Assembly: GCA_002389055.1 (NCBI GenBank)
Contig: DGNT01000079.1
Coordinates: 1 to 18,509 of the forward strand
DNA: 18,509 nt
DNA from: Alcanivorax sp. UBA4485
Lineage (GTDB): Bacteria; Pseudomonadota; Gammaproteobacteria; Pseudomonadales; Alcanivoracaceae
Direction: 5' to 3'
Shown here: positions 6,940-16,065 of the stretch, in pieces
How the letters are laid out: every line of letters begins with the position of its first letter
Position numbering within the stretch: position 1 is the first letter of the stretch
The notes under the pieces: generated by a model
Told to the model about the DNA's origin: nothing
The model's database searches: none
Seen by the model: only the letters and a program-made list of their open reading frames with translations
Position numbers and translations under genes: made by a program

Positions 6940-7757
6940 CTTTACCTGAGACGACGGCGCTGAAGCTTTCCCGTGAAAGCGGCGTTTTGCACGTCACGCT
7001 GAATCGGCCGGAAGCGCGCAACGCCATGAGCCTGAACATGGTGAACGAGCTGATAGACGTGTTCGATTGGCTTGAGCACGACGCCGCCGGCGCCGAGGTG
7101 CGGGCGCTGGTATTGCGCGGCGCCGGCGGGCATTTTTGCGCCGGCGGCGACATCAAGGACATGGCCGGCGCGCGGCAGCAGGCCGCCGAAGGGGACCCGG
7201 AGGCGTTTCTGCGCCTGAACCGGCGCTTCGGTGAAATGATCAGCATCGCCAACCGTCTGCCTCAGGTACTGATCACCGTGCTGGAAGGCGCGGTAATGGG
7301 CGGCGGCTTCGGGCTGGCGTGCGTCAGCGACGTGGCGATCACCGCCGGCGATGCCAAATTCGCGTTGCCGGAAACCGGCCTCGGCGTGATTCCCGCACAG
7401 ATCGCGCCGTTCGTGGTGCAGCGCATCGGCCTCACCCGCGCCCGCCGCATCGCCCTCACCGGCCAGCGCTTCGACGGTCACCACGCGCTGACGCTGGGCG
7501 TGGTGCACGAAGTGGCGGACTCGCCCGCGGAACTGGAAAAGAAACTCGCCGAGGTCATCGAGCAGGTACGCCGCTGCGCCCCCAACGCCACCCGCGCCAC
7601 CAAGCAACTGGTGCTCGACGTGGGCCACGTGCCCATGGAAGAGCTGCTCGACCGCGCCGCCGCCGACTTCGCGAAGGCCGTGGCCAGCGACGAGGGGCAA
7701 GAAGGCACCCTGGCCTTTGTGCAGAAGCGTCCGCCGAAGTGGGCCGCCGACGAATGA
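6936..7757 (+). CDS. atuE: Enoyl-CoA hydratase family, isohexenylglutaconyl-CoA hydratase
   Basis: This is a 273-residue crotonase-fold protein. The oxyanion hole is formed by HFCAGGDIKD (66-75) and MGGGFGLACVSD (121-132). One of the two catalytic glutamates of classical enoyl-CoA hydratase is present (Glu146 in LPETGLGVIPAQ), but the other position is Gly126. The expected reaction is hydration of isohexenylglutaconyl-CoA, the carboxylation product of AtuC/AtuF. The start is set by a 4-nt ATGA overlap with atuD, which implies coupled translation. The frame is open upstream, but that part only shadows atuD. A REPIN-like repeat separates it from atuF. Confidence 0.93.
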   Translation: MTLPETTALKLSRESGVLHVTLNRPEARNAMSLNMVNELIDVFDWLEHDAAGAEVRALVLRGAGGHFCAGGDIKDMAGARQQAAEGDPEAFLRLNRRFGEMISIANRLPQVLITVLEGAVMGGGFGLACVSDVAITAGDAKFALPETGLGVIPAQIAPFVVQRIGLTRARRIALTGQRFDGHHALTLGVVHEVADSPAELEKKLAEVIEQVRRCAPNATRATKQLVLDVGHVPMEELLDRAAADFAKAVASDEGQEGTLAFVQKRPPKWAADE

Positions 7758-7783
7758 TCAGGTCTTCCTGTGAAAGCGACCCC

Positions 7784-7958
7784 TTGTGGGAGCGGGCCTC
7801 GCCCGCGAAAGGCAAGCTTAGCTTGCCGGCAGGATACCAGAGACGCTGTTTGTGCCGCCGTTAGGAAGGCCTCTGGGATCCTGCCGGGTGGCTATAAGCC
7901 ACCCTTTCGCGGGCAAGGCCCGCTCGCACAGGTGGTCCCACAAGGCCTGCTCGCACAA
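7784..7958. repeat. REPIN-like composite palindrome, copy 3, inside the atu operon
   Basis: The left end TTGTGGGAGCGGGCC starts at 7784. The right arm reaches GCTCGCACAG at 7930 and is followed by two further end-unit copies, GTGGTCCCACAA and GGCCTGCTCGCACAA, up to 7958. The left inner hairpin is GGCAAGC-TTA-GCTTGCC and the right one GGGTGGCT-ATA-AGCCACCC; both differ from copies 1 and 2 but pair perfectly. It fills the gap between atuE and atuF and ends 6 nt before the atuF ribosome site, so it could set differential expression of the biotin subunit. Confidence 0.9.
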
Positions 7959-7964
7959 ATGAAT

Positions 7965-7969
7965 AAGGA
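7965..7969 (+). promoter_or_regulatory. Shine-Dalgarno site that decides the atuF start
   Basis: AAGGA is 6 nt before the ATG at 7976 but directly abuts the in-frame ATG at 7970. The spacing favours 7976. Confidence 0.75.
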
Positions 7970-7975
7970 ATGGCA

Positions 7976-9937
<1,962 letters not shown>

Positions 9938-10190
9938 CAACCGGCCGGCCTTTTCGGGTAACGGACGAGCGTGCCAAAGTATGTTTGAATAGCGGCACGG
10001 CGGTGGCACGCGACTGGTCGGTCGCGCATTTTCTTGCCGGTCCAGGGGGCGAACGTTAAGGTATGGCGGCCCCTGTGGTGCGGTCCCGAGCCGCCACCGG
10101 ACGCCGGATATGACCCGAACTCAGAGCAGTGCTTTATATAAACTCCCGGCATGATCCGGGCATTCCAAGAACACAGACAATGGAGATTCC
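9938..10190 (+). promoter_or_regulatory. Gap before the acyl-CoA synthetase gene, probable promoter region
   Basis: The 253-nt gap has no convincing ORF. It contains a TATAAA (10137-10142) that could be a -10 box but has no good -35. Further upstream is CAAAGTATGTTTG (9975-9987), which loosely resembles the PsrA-type CAAAC/GTTTG palindrome of fatty-acid regulators. AATGGAGATT just before the ATG at 10191 provides a ribosome site. I see no intrinsic terminator for atuF. Independent transcription of the synthetase gene is likely but not proven. Confidence 0.35.
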
Positions 10191-12020
10191 ATGAGCAGCG
10201 CCGACGTTATTACGTTGCCCAAGCTTCTGTCCAAGGTTCCCGAGATCTTCGGTAATCTGCCCGGTTTGATCAAAGGCTCGAAGATGAGCAAGATCACCGA
10301 CACCAACACGCCGCTGGGCTTGGGGGTGGCTTTCGAGAAAGCCACCGACAGCAATCCCAACGGCGTCGCCATCCTCTATGAGGACCGGGAGCTCACCTAC
10401 AAGCAATTCAACGCCTGGGCCAACCGCATCGCCGACTACCTGGCCTCCATCGGCCTGAAGAAAGGCGACACCGTGGCGGTGGACGTGGAAAACCGTCCCG
10501 AGCTGCTGGCCACCGTGCTGGGCTGCGCCAAGCTGGGCGTCTGCTCCGCGCTGATCAACACCTCCCAGAAGGGCAAGGTGCTGACCCACAGCTTTAACCT
10601 GGTGGAGCCCAAGGCGGCGATCATCGGTCAGGAGCTGGTGGAAGTGATCCAGGAAGTCCGCGACGACCTGGACCTGAAGCAGAACTTCTTCTACTTCGCC
10701 GACCAGGACACCCTGGCCGACCCGGGCACCGCCCCGGACGGGTTCGCCAACCTGGCCACCGAGATCAAGGATTGCTCCAGCGAGAACCCGGCGAGCACCC
10801 ACCAGACCTTCCTGCGCGACCCGCTGTTCTACATCTACACCTCCGGCACCACCGGGCTGCCCAAGGCGGTGGTGTTCAACCACGGCCGCTGGGAAAAAGC
10901 CTACGGCGCCTTCGGCTACTCCGCCGTGCGCCTCAGCAAGGACGACCGCCTGTACAGCACCCTGCCCTTCTACCACGCCACCGGCATGGTGATCTGCTGG
11001 GCCTCGGTGATCGCCCCCGCGGGCGGTCTGGCGATCGCGCGGAAATTCTCCGCCAGCCGCTTCTGGGACGACATCCGCAAGCACAACTGCACCGCCTTCG
11101 GTTACGTCGGCGAGCTGTGTCGCTACCTGCACGAACAGCCCGAGAAGCCGGACGACGGCGACAACCCGGTGCACACCATCGTCGGCAACGGCCTGCGTCC
11201 CAGCATCTGGAAAGAGTTCAAGAACCGCTTCGGCATTGAACGCGTGGTGGAGCTGTACGCCTCCTCCGAAGGCAACGTGGCCTTCACCAACGTGTTCAAC
11301 TTCGACAACACCGTGGGCTTCTCGCCGGTCAGCTACGCGATCGTCAAGTACGACAAGGAAGCCGACGAGCCGGTGCGCGACAACAAGGGCTTCATGATCA
11401 AAGTGGGCAAGGGCGAATCCGGCCTGATGCTCGGCGAGATCACCGACAAGACCCCGTTCGACGGCTACACCGACAAGGACAAAACCGAGAAAGCGATCTT
11501 CCGGGACGTATTCAAGAAAGGCGACGCCTGGTTCAACACCGGCGACATGATGCGCGACATCGGCTTCCGCCACGCCCAGTTCGTCGACCGCCTCGGTGAC
11601 ACCTTCCGCTGGAAGGGCGAGAACGTCTCCACCACCGAGGTGGAGCAGATCCTCGACGGCTTTGAGCAGATCGTGGAATCCGTGGTCTATGGTGTGGAAA
11701 TCCCCGGCACCAACGGCCGCGCCGGCATGGCCGAGCTGCGTCTCGACCGCCCGCATGAGGAAGTGGACTGGCCGGCCCTGTGCGCCTACCTCAAGCGTGA
11801 GCTGCCGCCCTACGCGATCCCGGTGTTCCTGCGCATCACCGACCACGGCGTGGAAACCACCGGCACCTTCAAGCACCAGAAAAACAAGCTGAAGGAAGAG
11901 AAGTACGACCTGAACCAGCACAACGACCCGGTCTATGTGCTGCTGCCCGGCGAGAGCTGCTACCAGCGCCTCACGCCGGAAACCCAGGCCGAGATCGACG
12001 GCAACAAGCACCGCTTCTAA
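10191..12020 (+). CDS. Long/very-long-chain acyl-CoA synthetase, FATP/FadD6 type (atuH-like by position)
   Basis: This 609-residue adenylate-forming enzyme activates a fatty or terpenoid acid with ATP and CoA. The motifs are the ATP-binding YTSGTTGLPKAVVFNHGR (216-233), LPFYHATGM (258-266), YASSEGNVAF (356-365), the FNTGD hinge side (448-452) and the FACS-type DRLGDTFRWKGENVSTTEV (466-484). The C-terminal TTGTFKHQKNKL (557-568) carries the lysines where the catalytic Lys is expected. There is no signal peptide. P. aeruginosa has a very-long-chain synthetase (atuH) at the end of its atu cluster, and this gene occupies a similar place. It could equally serve general fatty-acid uptake. It ends in a strong terminator. 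Confidence 0.92.
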   Translation: MSSADVITLPKLLSKVPEIFGNLPGLIKGSKMSKITDTNTPLGLGVAFEKATDSNPNGVAILYEDRELTYKQFNAWANRIADYLASIGLKKGDTVAVDVENRPELLATVLGCAKLGVCSALINTSQKGKVLTHSFNLVEPKAAIIGQELVEVIQEVRDDLDLKQNFFYFADQDTLADPGTAPDGFANLATEIKDCSSENPASTHQTFLRDPLFYIYTSGTTGLPKAVVFNHGRWEKAYGAFGYSAVRLSKDDRLYSTLPFYHATGMVICWASVIAPAGGLAIARKFSASRFWDDIRKHNCTAFGYVGELCRYLHEQPEKPDDGDNPVHTIVGNGLRPSIWKEFKNRFGIERVVELYASSEGNVAFTNVFNFDNTVGFSPVSYAIVKYDKEADEPVRDNKGFMIKVGKGESGLMLGEITDKTPFDGYTDKDKTEKAIFRDVFKKGDAWFNTGDMMRDIGFRHAQFVDRLGDTFRWKGENVSTTEVEQILDGFEQIVESVVYGVEIPGTNGRAGMAELRLDRPHEEVDWPALCAYLKRELPPYAIPVFLRITDHGVETTGTFKHQKNKLKEEKYDLNQHNDPVYVLLPGESCYQRLTPETQAEIDGNKHRF

Positions 12021-12040
12021 CGGCGCTTCGTCGCTCCAAG

Positions 12041-12067
12041 AAAACCCGGCTCCGGCCGGGTTTTTTT
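12041..12067 (+). terminator. Rho-independent terminator of the acyl-CoA synthetase gene
   Basis: AAACCCGGC-TCCG-GCCGGGTTT forms a perfect stem of at least 9 bp with a 4-nt loop. A run of T follows, 21 nt after the stop codon. Confidence 0.95.
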
Positions 12068-12072
12068 ATGGA

Positions 12073-12231
12073 TTGTAGGAGCGGGCCCCGCCCGCGAAAG
12101 GGTGCGAAGCTCCCGGCAGAGATTGCCCCGCAGTATCCCAGAGAGGTTTCTAACGGCAGCACCATCAGCGCCTCTGGCATCCTGCCGGCCGGCTAAAGCC
12201 GGCCTTTCGCGAGCGTGGCTCGCTCCCACAA
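12073..12231. repeat. REPIN-like composite palindrome, copy 4
   Basis: The ends are TTGTAGGAGCGGGCC and GGCTCGCTCCCACAA. The left inner hairpin is GGGTGC-GAA-GCTCCC with one mismatch, and the right is GGCCGGCT-AA-AGCCGGCC. It carries an extra AGATTGCCCCGCAGTAT-type stretch in the left half, making it the longest core copy. It follows the terminator and ends one base before the first DnaA box. Confidence 0.88.
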
Positions 12232-12232
12232 G

Positions 12233-12762
12233 TTATGCACAAATCCTGTGGACAAGATTGTGAATAAACACTGGAAGACCATGGCCAGCGCGGTGTTGCC
12301 GGGCGGTCCCCCGAAATGCGGTGAAATTAACCAGTCACACCCGGCGGTGGACGGACACGGAGAGCGGCGTTTTCCCCAGGCCGGGTTGTCCACAAATACT
12401 GTGGATAAAGCTGTTGAAAAAGCGCGGACAAGTCGGCCAAGCGGCAGCAATCCGGCCCCTCTGGCTATTTGACGCTTTTTTAACCAAAATATGAAAACCC
12501 TTATTAAACAATGAGTTAGCCGTTATTTATAGGTGAAGATCGGGCTTCGGGAAGGATTTGTTACCTTCTTTCCCACATGTTACCGACCTGTGCACAGTTT
12601 CGGTCCACGGTAAACCTGTCAATAGTGAAAATGCGTCATTGGAAGGCAAAGTGAGCCGCCCGATTTACGGGCACGGGAAGGCGGCGACGCCGCCCCGTTT
12701 TGGGCCGCGCGGGTGCGGGTCTGTCCGGTTTTATCCAGGCTTGTGGATAACAGTGTGAATAA
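12233..12762. other. DnaA-box cluster: candidate replication origin or DnaA-titration locus
   Basis: Perfect TTATNCACA boxes occur at 12233-12241 (plus strand) and, on the minus strand, at 12259-12267, 12400-12408, 12742-12750 and 12754-12762. One-mismatch boxes (TTGTCCACA) are at 12247-12255 (minus) and 12386-12394 (plus). A weaker TGTGCACA is at 12590-12597. The boxes form three groups around an AT-rich core (12464-12532). The region lies between convergent genes, so the boxes do not serve a nearby promoter. Several small hairpins are also present, such as GGCGGC-GAC-GCCGCC at 12680-12694. Neither dnaA, rpmH, gidA nor mioC is in the window, so whether this is oriC is open. I see no credible gene in it. 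Confidence 0.7.
12464..12532. other. AT-rich core, candidate DNA-unwinding element
   Basis: About 70 nt with only around one third G+C stand out in a roughly two-thirds G+C window, with runs such as CTTTTTTAACCAAAATATG and TTATTTATAG. DnaA-box groups flank it on both sides. It has no clear E. coli-type GATC 13-mers. Confidence 0.55.
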
Positions 12763-12784
12763 GCTGGTGGGAAGCGGTGAACAA

Positions 12785-12801
12785 GGGCCGCTTAGCGGCC
12801 C
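12785..12801 (-). terminator. Hairpin over the phasin stop codon, possible terminator
   Basis: GGGCCGC-TTA-GCGGCCC is a perfect 7-bp stem whose loop is the TAA stop of the leftward phasin gene. On that strand only a weak T-containing stretch (CTTGTT) follows, so termination efficiency is uncertain. Confidence 0.4.
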
Positions 12802-13277
12802 GGTGGCTCGTTCTGGTCGTCCTTGTCGATGTGGTCCAGGGCGTCGGTGAGCTCCTGAACGCGCTGTCGCAGGGCATCCACCTCACGCTTGTTGGGAATG
12901 CCCAACCGGGACAGCGCCTTGCCGAGACGGTCGTCGAAGGCCTTTTCCATGCGGTCCATGGTCTCGCCGGTATGGTGGCGCACCCTCTCCTTCAGCTCAC
13001 CGACCCGCGGGGCTTTGTCCTTGGCGCGGCGTTCCACCTCGCGGCCGGCTTCCACCAGGGCATCGAAAAAGCCACTGCCCTCTTCCTCGGCGCGGGCGAA
13101 GGCGCCGAGACCGGCCAGCCAGATCTGATGGGTATACTTACGCAGATCGCGGGACGCGCCGCTGAGCGCGCGCAGCGGGTGGCCACGCTCGTCCACGGGG
13201 GTTCCGGATTGGTTCTCGGCGACGGCGTCGCCGTCGATTAGCGGGTCCTGCTCGGACGGTCTGTCGTGGTCGGCCAT
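12792..13277 (-). CDS. Phasin family protein (PhaI/PhaF type, polyhydroxyalkanoate granule-associated)
   Basis: This is a 161-residue protein. A disordered acidic N-terminus (1-35) precedes the phasin core YTHQIWLAGLGAFARAEEEG (48-67), FFDALVEAGREVE (70-82) and a long amphipathic helix region. It ends with the typical LSRLGIPNKREVDALRQRVQEL (122-143), a leucine-zipper-like oligomerisation stretch. Phasins coat PHA granules and may also link them to the nucleoid. There is no Lys/Ala-rich PhaF-type tail, so PhaI-like is the better match. A good -10 (TATACT) lies 27 nt upstream and GAGTAGAGG serves as ribosome site. No PHA synthase is in the window, so a storage role is from family knowledge. 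Confidence 0.88.
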   Translation of the reverse strand: MADHDRPSEQDPLIDGDAVAENQSGTPVDERGHPLRALSGASRDLRKYTHQIWLAGLGAFARAEEEGSGFFDALVEAGREVERRAKDKAPRVGELKERVRHHTGETMDRMEKAFDDRLGKALSRLGIPNKREVDALRQRVQELTDALDHIDKDDQNEPPGR

Positions 13278-13304
13278 GATCCTCTACTCCATCAACGCCA
13301 GGGG

Positions 13305-13310
13305 AGTATA
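13305..13310 (-). promoter_or_regulatory. Candidate -10 box of the phasin gene
   Basis: TATACT on the minus strand lies 27 nt before the phasin ATG. TTGGTT about 19 bp upstream is a poor -35, so only the -10 element is persuasive. Confidence 0.45.
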
Positions 13311-13382
13311 GGCCAAAAATGACAGGCGAAACCAATCGATTGTCCAACAAGGGGCACCCCACCCGGCCGGCGGGGGGACGGG

Positions 13383-13673
13383 CTAAGGCTCGATGTCGTC
13401 GTCCGCATCGCGGCCGCGGCGCCCGCCCACGAAGCGGGCCAGGTCGCGGGCGCGGTCACGGATCACCTCGCGGGATTTGCCGGTCAGCACCGCCACGAAA
13501 CGCTGGGTGAGCCGGTCGGCGCCGGCTTCGAACCGCTCATCGATGTGCCGCTCCAGGCGCGGCCCCAGCCAGAACTTCACCAGCACGCCGATCACCGCCA
13601 GGGTGATCAGGGACGACAACAGGGCGCAGCCCACCAGCAGCAGGACGAGATCGGACGTGGCGAAGGAAGCCAT
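13383..13673 (-). CDS. Small single-TM membrane protein coupled to the DUF445 gene
   Basis: This is a 96-residue protein with one N-terminal transmembrane helix (about 9-33, LVLLLVGCALLSSLITLAVIG), then GPRLERHIDERFE (37-49), a charged helical stretch and a basic-then-acidic tail. It starts 3 nt after the DUF445 stop with no clear ribosome site of its own, so translation is probably coupled. It resembles the small protein at 16066-16380 in layout and sequence (ALLSSLITLAV versus AVLSAAITLTV, both followed by PRL and ID). I recognise no named family. The inner-membrane, cytoplasmic-tail topology is inferred from the positive residues after the helix. Confidence 0.8.
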   Translation of the reverse strand: MASFATSDLVLLLVGCALLSSLITLAVIGVLVKFWLGPRLERHIDERFEAGADRLTQRFVAVLTGKSREVIRDRARDLARFVGGRRGRDADDDIEP

Positions 13674-13676
13674 CGC

Positions 13677-14894
13677 TTAAAGCCCGAACACGAAGACAAG
13701 CTGGGCCAGGCCCGCCCAGGCCCCCAGGAAACCGCCAGTCAGGATCAGAATCCACTCGTCCTCCTGGAACGCCGGCCGCAGCAGGTCCTGGAAATCCTCG
13801 GAGCTGAGCGCCTGCATGCGGTCGCGCATCAACCGCTCGATAATGCTGCTGCGCTCGCGGTTGAAGTTGTCGTCGTCAAACGGCTCCACCGCCAGGTCCA
13901 CGGCCTTCTCTTCCACCGCCCGTTTGAGGTCGGCGTAGCCGCCCGGGCCCACGGTCAGCTGGGCGGCGGTGCGCACCATGCCGCCGTTCAGCAGCGGCTT
14001 GAGATGGCGCTTGATCAACGCCTTGGTGCGGTCGCCGCGCGGGCCGTTGATCACCTGATGCATGATGTTGCGCAGCGTCACCAGCTCTTCGGTGGTGAGC
14101 CGCGCGAACGATTCGGCCACGTCTTTCTGCCGTTTCAAGAACAGACCCTGCAGGCGGAAGGGGCCCACGCGCACCGGGTTAAGGGGGCGGAAGATCACAT
14201 TCAGCGCCAGCCAGTTGGTGGCGATGCCGACGATAAAGCCGAACAGCGGCAGCACCCAGTTGCTGGGCACGAAGATGAAAATCGGTACCTGGATCAGACC
14301 GAACAGGAAGCCGAAGTAGAAACCGGAGTTGGTGACGAAGCGGAACTCCGGCTCGCCCACTTCCTGAAACAGCTGCACCATGAGCGCCTTGTCCGAGCGC
14401 ATGCGCTCGACAATCATGTGCTTCATGTCCACCAGGTTTTCCAGGTTCTGGCTGATATCGTCGACCACGTTGTCCATCACCGCCGGAATCGCCCGGCGGG
14501 CGCGGGCGTAAACCCGGCGGCGCACGGCCAGCGGCAGGTTTTCCCAAAGCACCGCATTGCGCTCGGTCATCACCTCGTCGACGTATTCCTCGATGCGGCC
14601 CTGGATACTCTTGGTCAGGTGGGCGGCGATCTTTTCCGGTTCCATTTCACGGAAAAACTCGTCCAGGCTGCCCAGCTTCTGAAGGGTCTTGTCCACCACG
14701 ATGGCGGCCATCTTCTCGACCTTGGACGGAATAATGCCCTGCCAGCCGAAAAACGGCCGGATACCGACGAACTCCAGCGGATAGAACGTCATCTGCACGG
14801 CCATCCAGTTGGTGGTCCAACCAACCACGCCGGCTATGAACGGGATACTGAAGTACTTCCAGAAATCCGGATGGGAAAAAATCGAATCCAGCAT
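13677..14894 (-). CDS. DUF445 family membrane protein
   Basis: This 405-residue protein belongs to the DUF445 (YheB/YjiN) family, whose function is unknown. Predicted TM segments are at about 13-33, 190-210, 212-234 and 381-402. The family hallmark occurs twice: GVVGWTTNWMAVQMTFYPLE (22-41) followed by GWQGIIPSK (50-58), and GIATNWLALNVIFRPLNP (223-240) followed by RLQGLFLKRQKD (247-258), which suggests an internal duplication. Between them lie long helical, probably cytoplasmic, regions. GGAGGGGAG lies about 11 nt before the ATG, a slightly long spacing. The small TM gene follows 3 nt after the stop, and a divergent SCP2-like gene lies upstream. Confidence 0.9.
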   Translation of the reverse strand: MLDSIFSHPDFWKYFSIPFIAGVVGWTTNWMAVQMTFYPLEFVGIRPFFGWQGIIPSKVEKMAAIVVDKTLQKLGSLDEFFREMEPEKIAAHLTKSIQGRIEEYVDEVMTERNAVLWENLPLAVRRRVYARARRAIPAVMDNVVDDISQNLENLVDMKHMIVERMRSDKALMVQLFQEVGEPEFRFVTNSGFYFGFLFGLIQVPIFIFVPSNWVLPLFGFIVGIATNWLALNVIFRPLNPVRVGPFRLQGLFLKRQKDVAESFARLTTEELVTLRNIMHQVINGPRGDRTKALIKRHLKPLLNGGMVRTAAQLTVGPGGYADLKRAVEEKAVDLAVEPFDDDNFNRERSSIIERLMRDRMQALSSEDFQDLLRPAFQEDEWILILTGGFLGAWAGLAQLVFVFGL

Positions 14895-15136
14895 GTGGGC
14901 AGAGACTCCCCTCCCAGGGAAAAGGCTAGACTAGCCGTCTAAAGAGATGACGAACAGTTCCCGCGAGCGTCGACCCGAGTCACAACAGCCAATGTTATGT
15001 AATTGTGAAAGCACCTAGTATAAGCAGCCGGCCTGCGCGGAATAAGCACAATAACGTAATTTTTGGCAACCCGACGGCAAATACCCCATACTTCCGAACG
15101 GGCCAACGCCTTGATACAGAAGGATTTCGTATACCC
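14895..15136. promoter_or_regulatory. Divergent promoter region with CTAG-rich palindrome
   Basis: The 242-nt gap is AT-richer than the genes. It holds the perfect palindrome GGCTAG-A-CTAGCC (14924-14936) and a third CTAG near 15015. For the rightward gene, TTGGCA (15063-15068) with CATACT (15087-15092), 18 bp apart, is a possible promoter. CTAG is usually scarce in such genomes, which makes the cluster suggestive of a regulator site. Confidence 0.4.
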
Positions 15137-15889
15137 ATGTCCTCCCCCTCGTCGCTGACCGGGCTGCTGATGTACGGCGCCCTGGAAACCCTGCTCAACC
15201 AGGCGCTCACCGGCGACGAACGCGGCCGCGAGCAACTGGCGGCGCTGGACGGCACCGTCGTGCGTCTGCGCGGCGAGAGCCCCATGTGGGTGCTCTACGT
15301 GCTGATCTACGAGGACGGCGTGGAACTGCTCAGTGACTACGAAGGCCCGGTGGACATCCGCGTCCGCGGCCCCCTGGGCGCCATGCTGCACTGGCTGCTG
15401 GCCCCCAACAGCGGCGACGCCGAACAGACCCTGCGCATCACCGGCCCGGACGACACCCTGGAACGCCTGCAGGCCACCATCAGTGAATTCAGTCTCTGGC
15501 CGCTGGTGCGCAACTGGCTCGACGACCACGTGCGCCTGCGCGAACTGCTGGCCCTGCTGCGCCGCGAAGACCCCGCCTGGCTGGAAAAGCTGGCCGGCAT
15601 CCCCGATCACCTGGGCGAACTGGCCGCGCAGGTGGCCCGCCAGCAACTGCTGCAGGAAGACATCCTCGCCGAAGTGCGCGGGCTGCGCCGGGAAATCCGT
15701 CGTGGCCGCCGCCTGGACCTGGCCTTCCTGGTGGTCGGCGTGGCCCTGATTCTGATTTCACTGCTGCGCGCCCTGGGCCAGTGGCACACCACCTGGACCG
15801 CCCTCTCCCACGACTATCTATCGCTGGCGATGATCAGCCTGGGGCTGGCGTTGATCCTCGGGCGGCTGTTGCACCGGCCCAAAAACTAG
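15137..15889 (+). CDS. SCP2/UbiJ-like domain protein with two C-terminal TM helices
   Basis: This is a 250-residue protein. Residues 7-140 resemble the lipid-binding SCP2 domain of UbiJ (GALETLLNQAL, LAALDGTVVRLRGE, a beta-rich middle, LRITGPDDTLERLQATI), the accessory factor that holds ubiquinone precursors. Unlike E. coli UbiJ it adds a charged helical linker (140-192, possibly coiled coil) and two transmembrane helices (about 194-212 and 226-244). I infer a membrane-anchored lipid or isoprenoid-binding protein; UbiJ itself is not claimed. The start at 15137 excludes 44 open codons upstream that lack family-like sequence. AGAAGGA upstream is 13 nt away, longer than ideal. A REPIN-like repeat follows the stop. 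Confidence 0.75.
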   Translation: MSSPSSLTGLLMYGALETLLNQALTGDERGREQLAALDGTVVRLRGESPMWVLYVLIYEDGVELLSDYEGPVDIRVRGPLGAMLHWLLAPNSGDAEQTLRITGPDDTLERLQATISEFSLWPLVRNWLDDHVRLRELLALLRREDPAWLEKLAGIPDHLGELAAQVARQQLLQEDILAEVRGLRREIRRGRRLDLAFLVVGVALILISLLRALGQWHTTWTALSHDYLSLAMISLGLALILGRLLHRPKN

Positions 15890-15896
15890 ACCGACC

Positions 15897-16060
15897 TTGT
15901 GGGAGCGGGCCCTGCCCGCGAAAGGGTGGCTTTCAGCCACCCGGCAGGATCCCAGAGACGCTATTTGTGCCGTCGTTAGAAAAGTCTCTGGAATCCTGCC
16001 GGCCGGCTGCACCGGCCTTTCGCGGGCAAGGCCCGCTCCCACAAAGGCCCGCTCCTACAG
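15897..16060. repeat. REPIN-like composite palindrome, copy 5
   Basis: The ends are TTGTGGGAGCGGGCC (15897) and GGCCCGCTCCCACAA (to 16044), followed by an extra end unit AGGCCCGCTCCTACAG (16045-16060). The left inner hairpin is GGGTGGCT-TTC-AGCCACCC, the same stem that copy 3 has on its right side. The right one is GGCCGG-CTGCA-CCGGCC. It separates two convergent genes. Confidence 0.9.
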
Positions 16061-16065
16061 TTGCC

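Noticed and set aside
9938..9960. GGCCGGCC followed by TTTT after atuF as a terminator
   Set aside because: The palindrome has no loop to form a hairpin and the T run is too short.
10134..12011. 625-codon open frame antisense to the acyl-CoA synthetase
   Set aside because: It is opposite a motif-complete enzyme and has no recognisable domain.
12215..12758. Two small plus-strand frames (12215-12472 and 12558-12758)
   Set aside because: They run through DnaA boxes and the AT-rich core, lack ribosome sites and have no protein-like composition.
12233..12762. dif-type chromosome-dimer resolution site, considered because flanking genes converge
   Set aside because: I found no sequence resembling the 28-bp dif consensus.
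13545..14942. 465-codon plus-strand frame over DUF445
   Set aside because: It has a His/Gln-rich shadow composition, while the minus-strand frame has membrane helices and family motifs.
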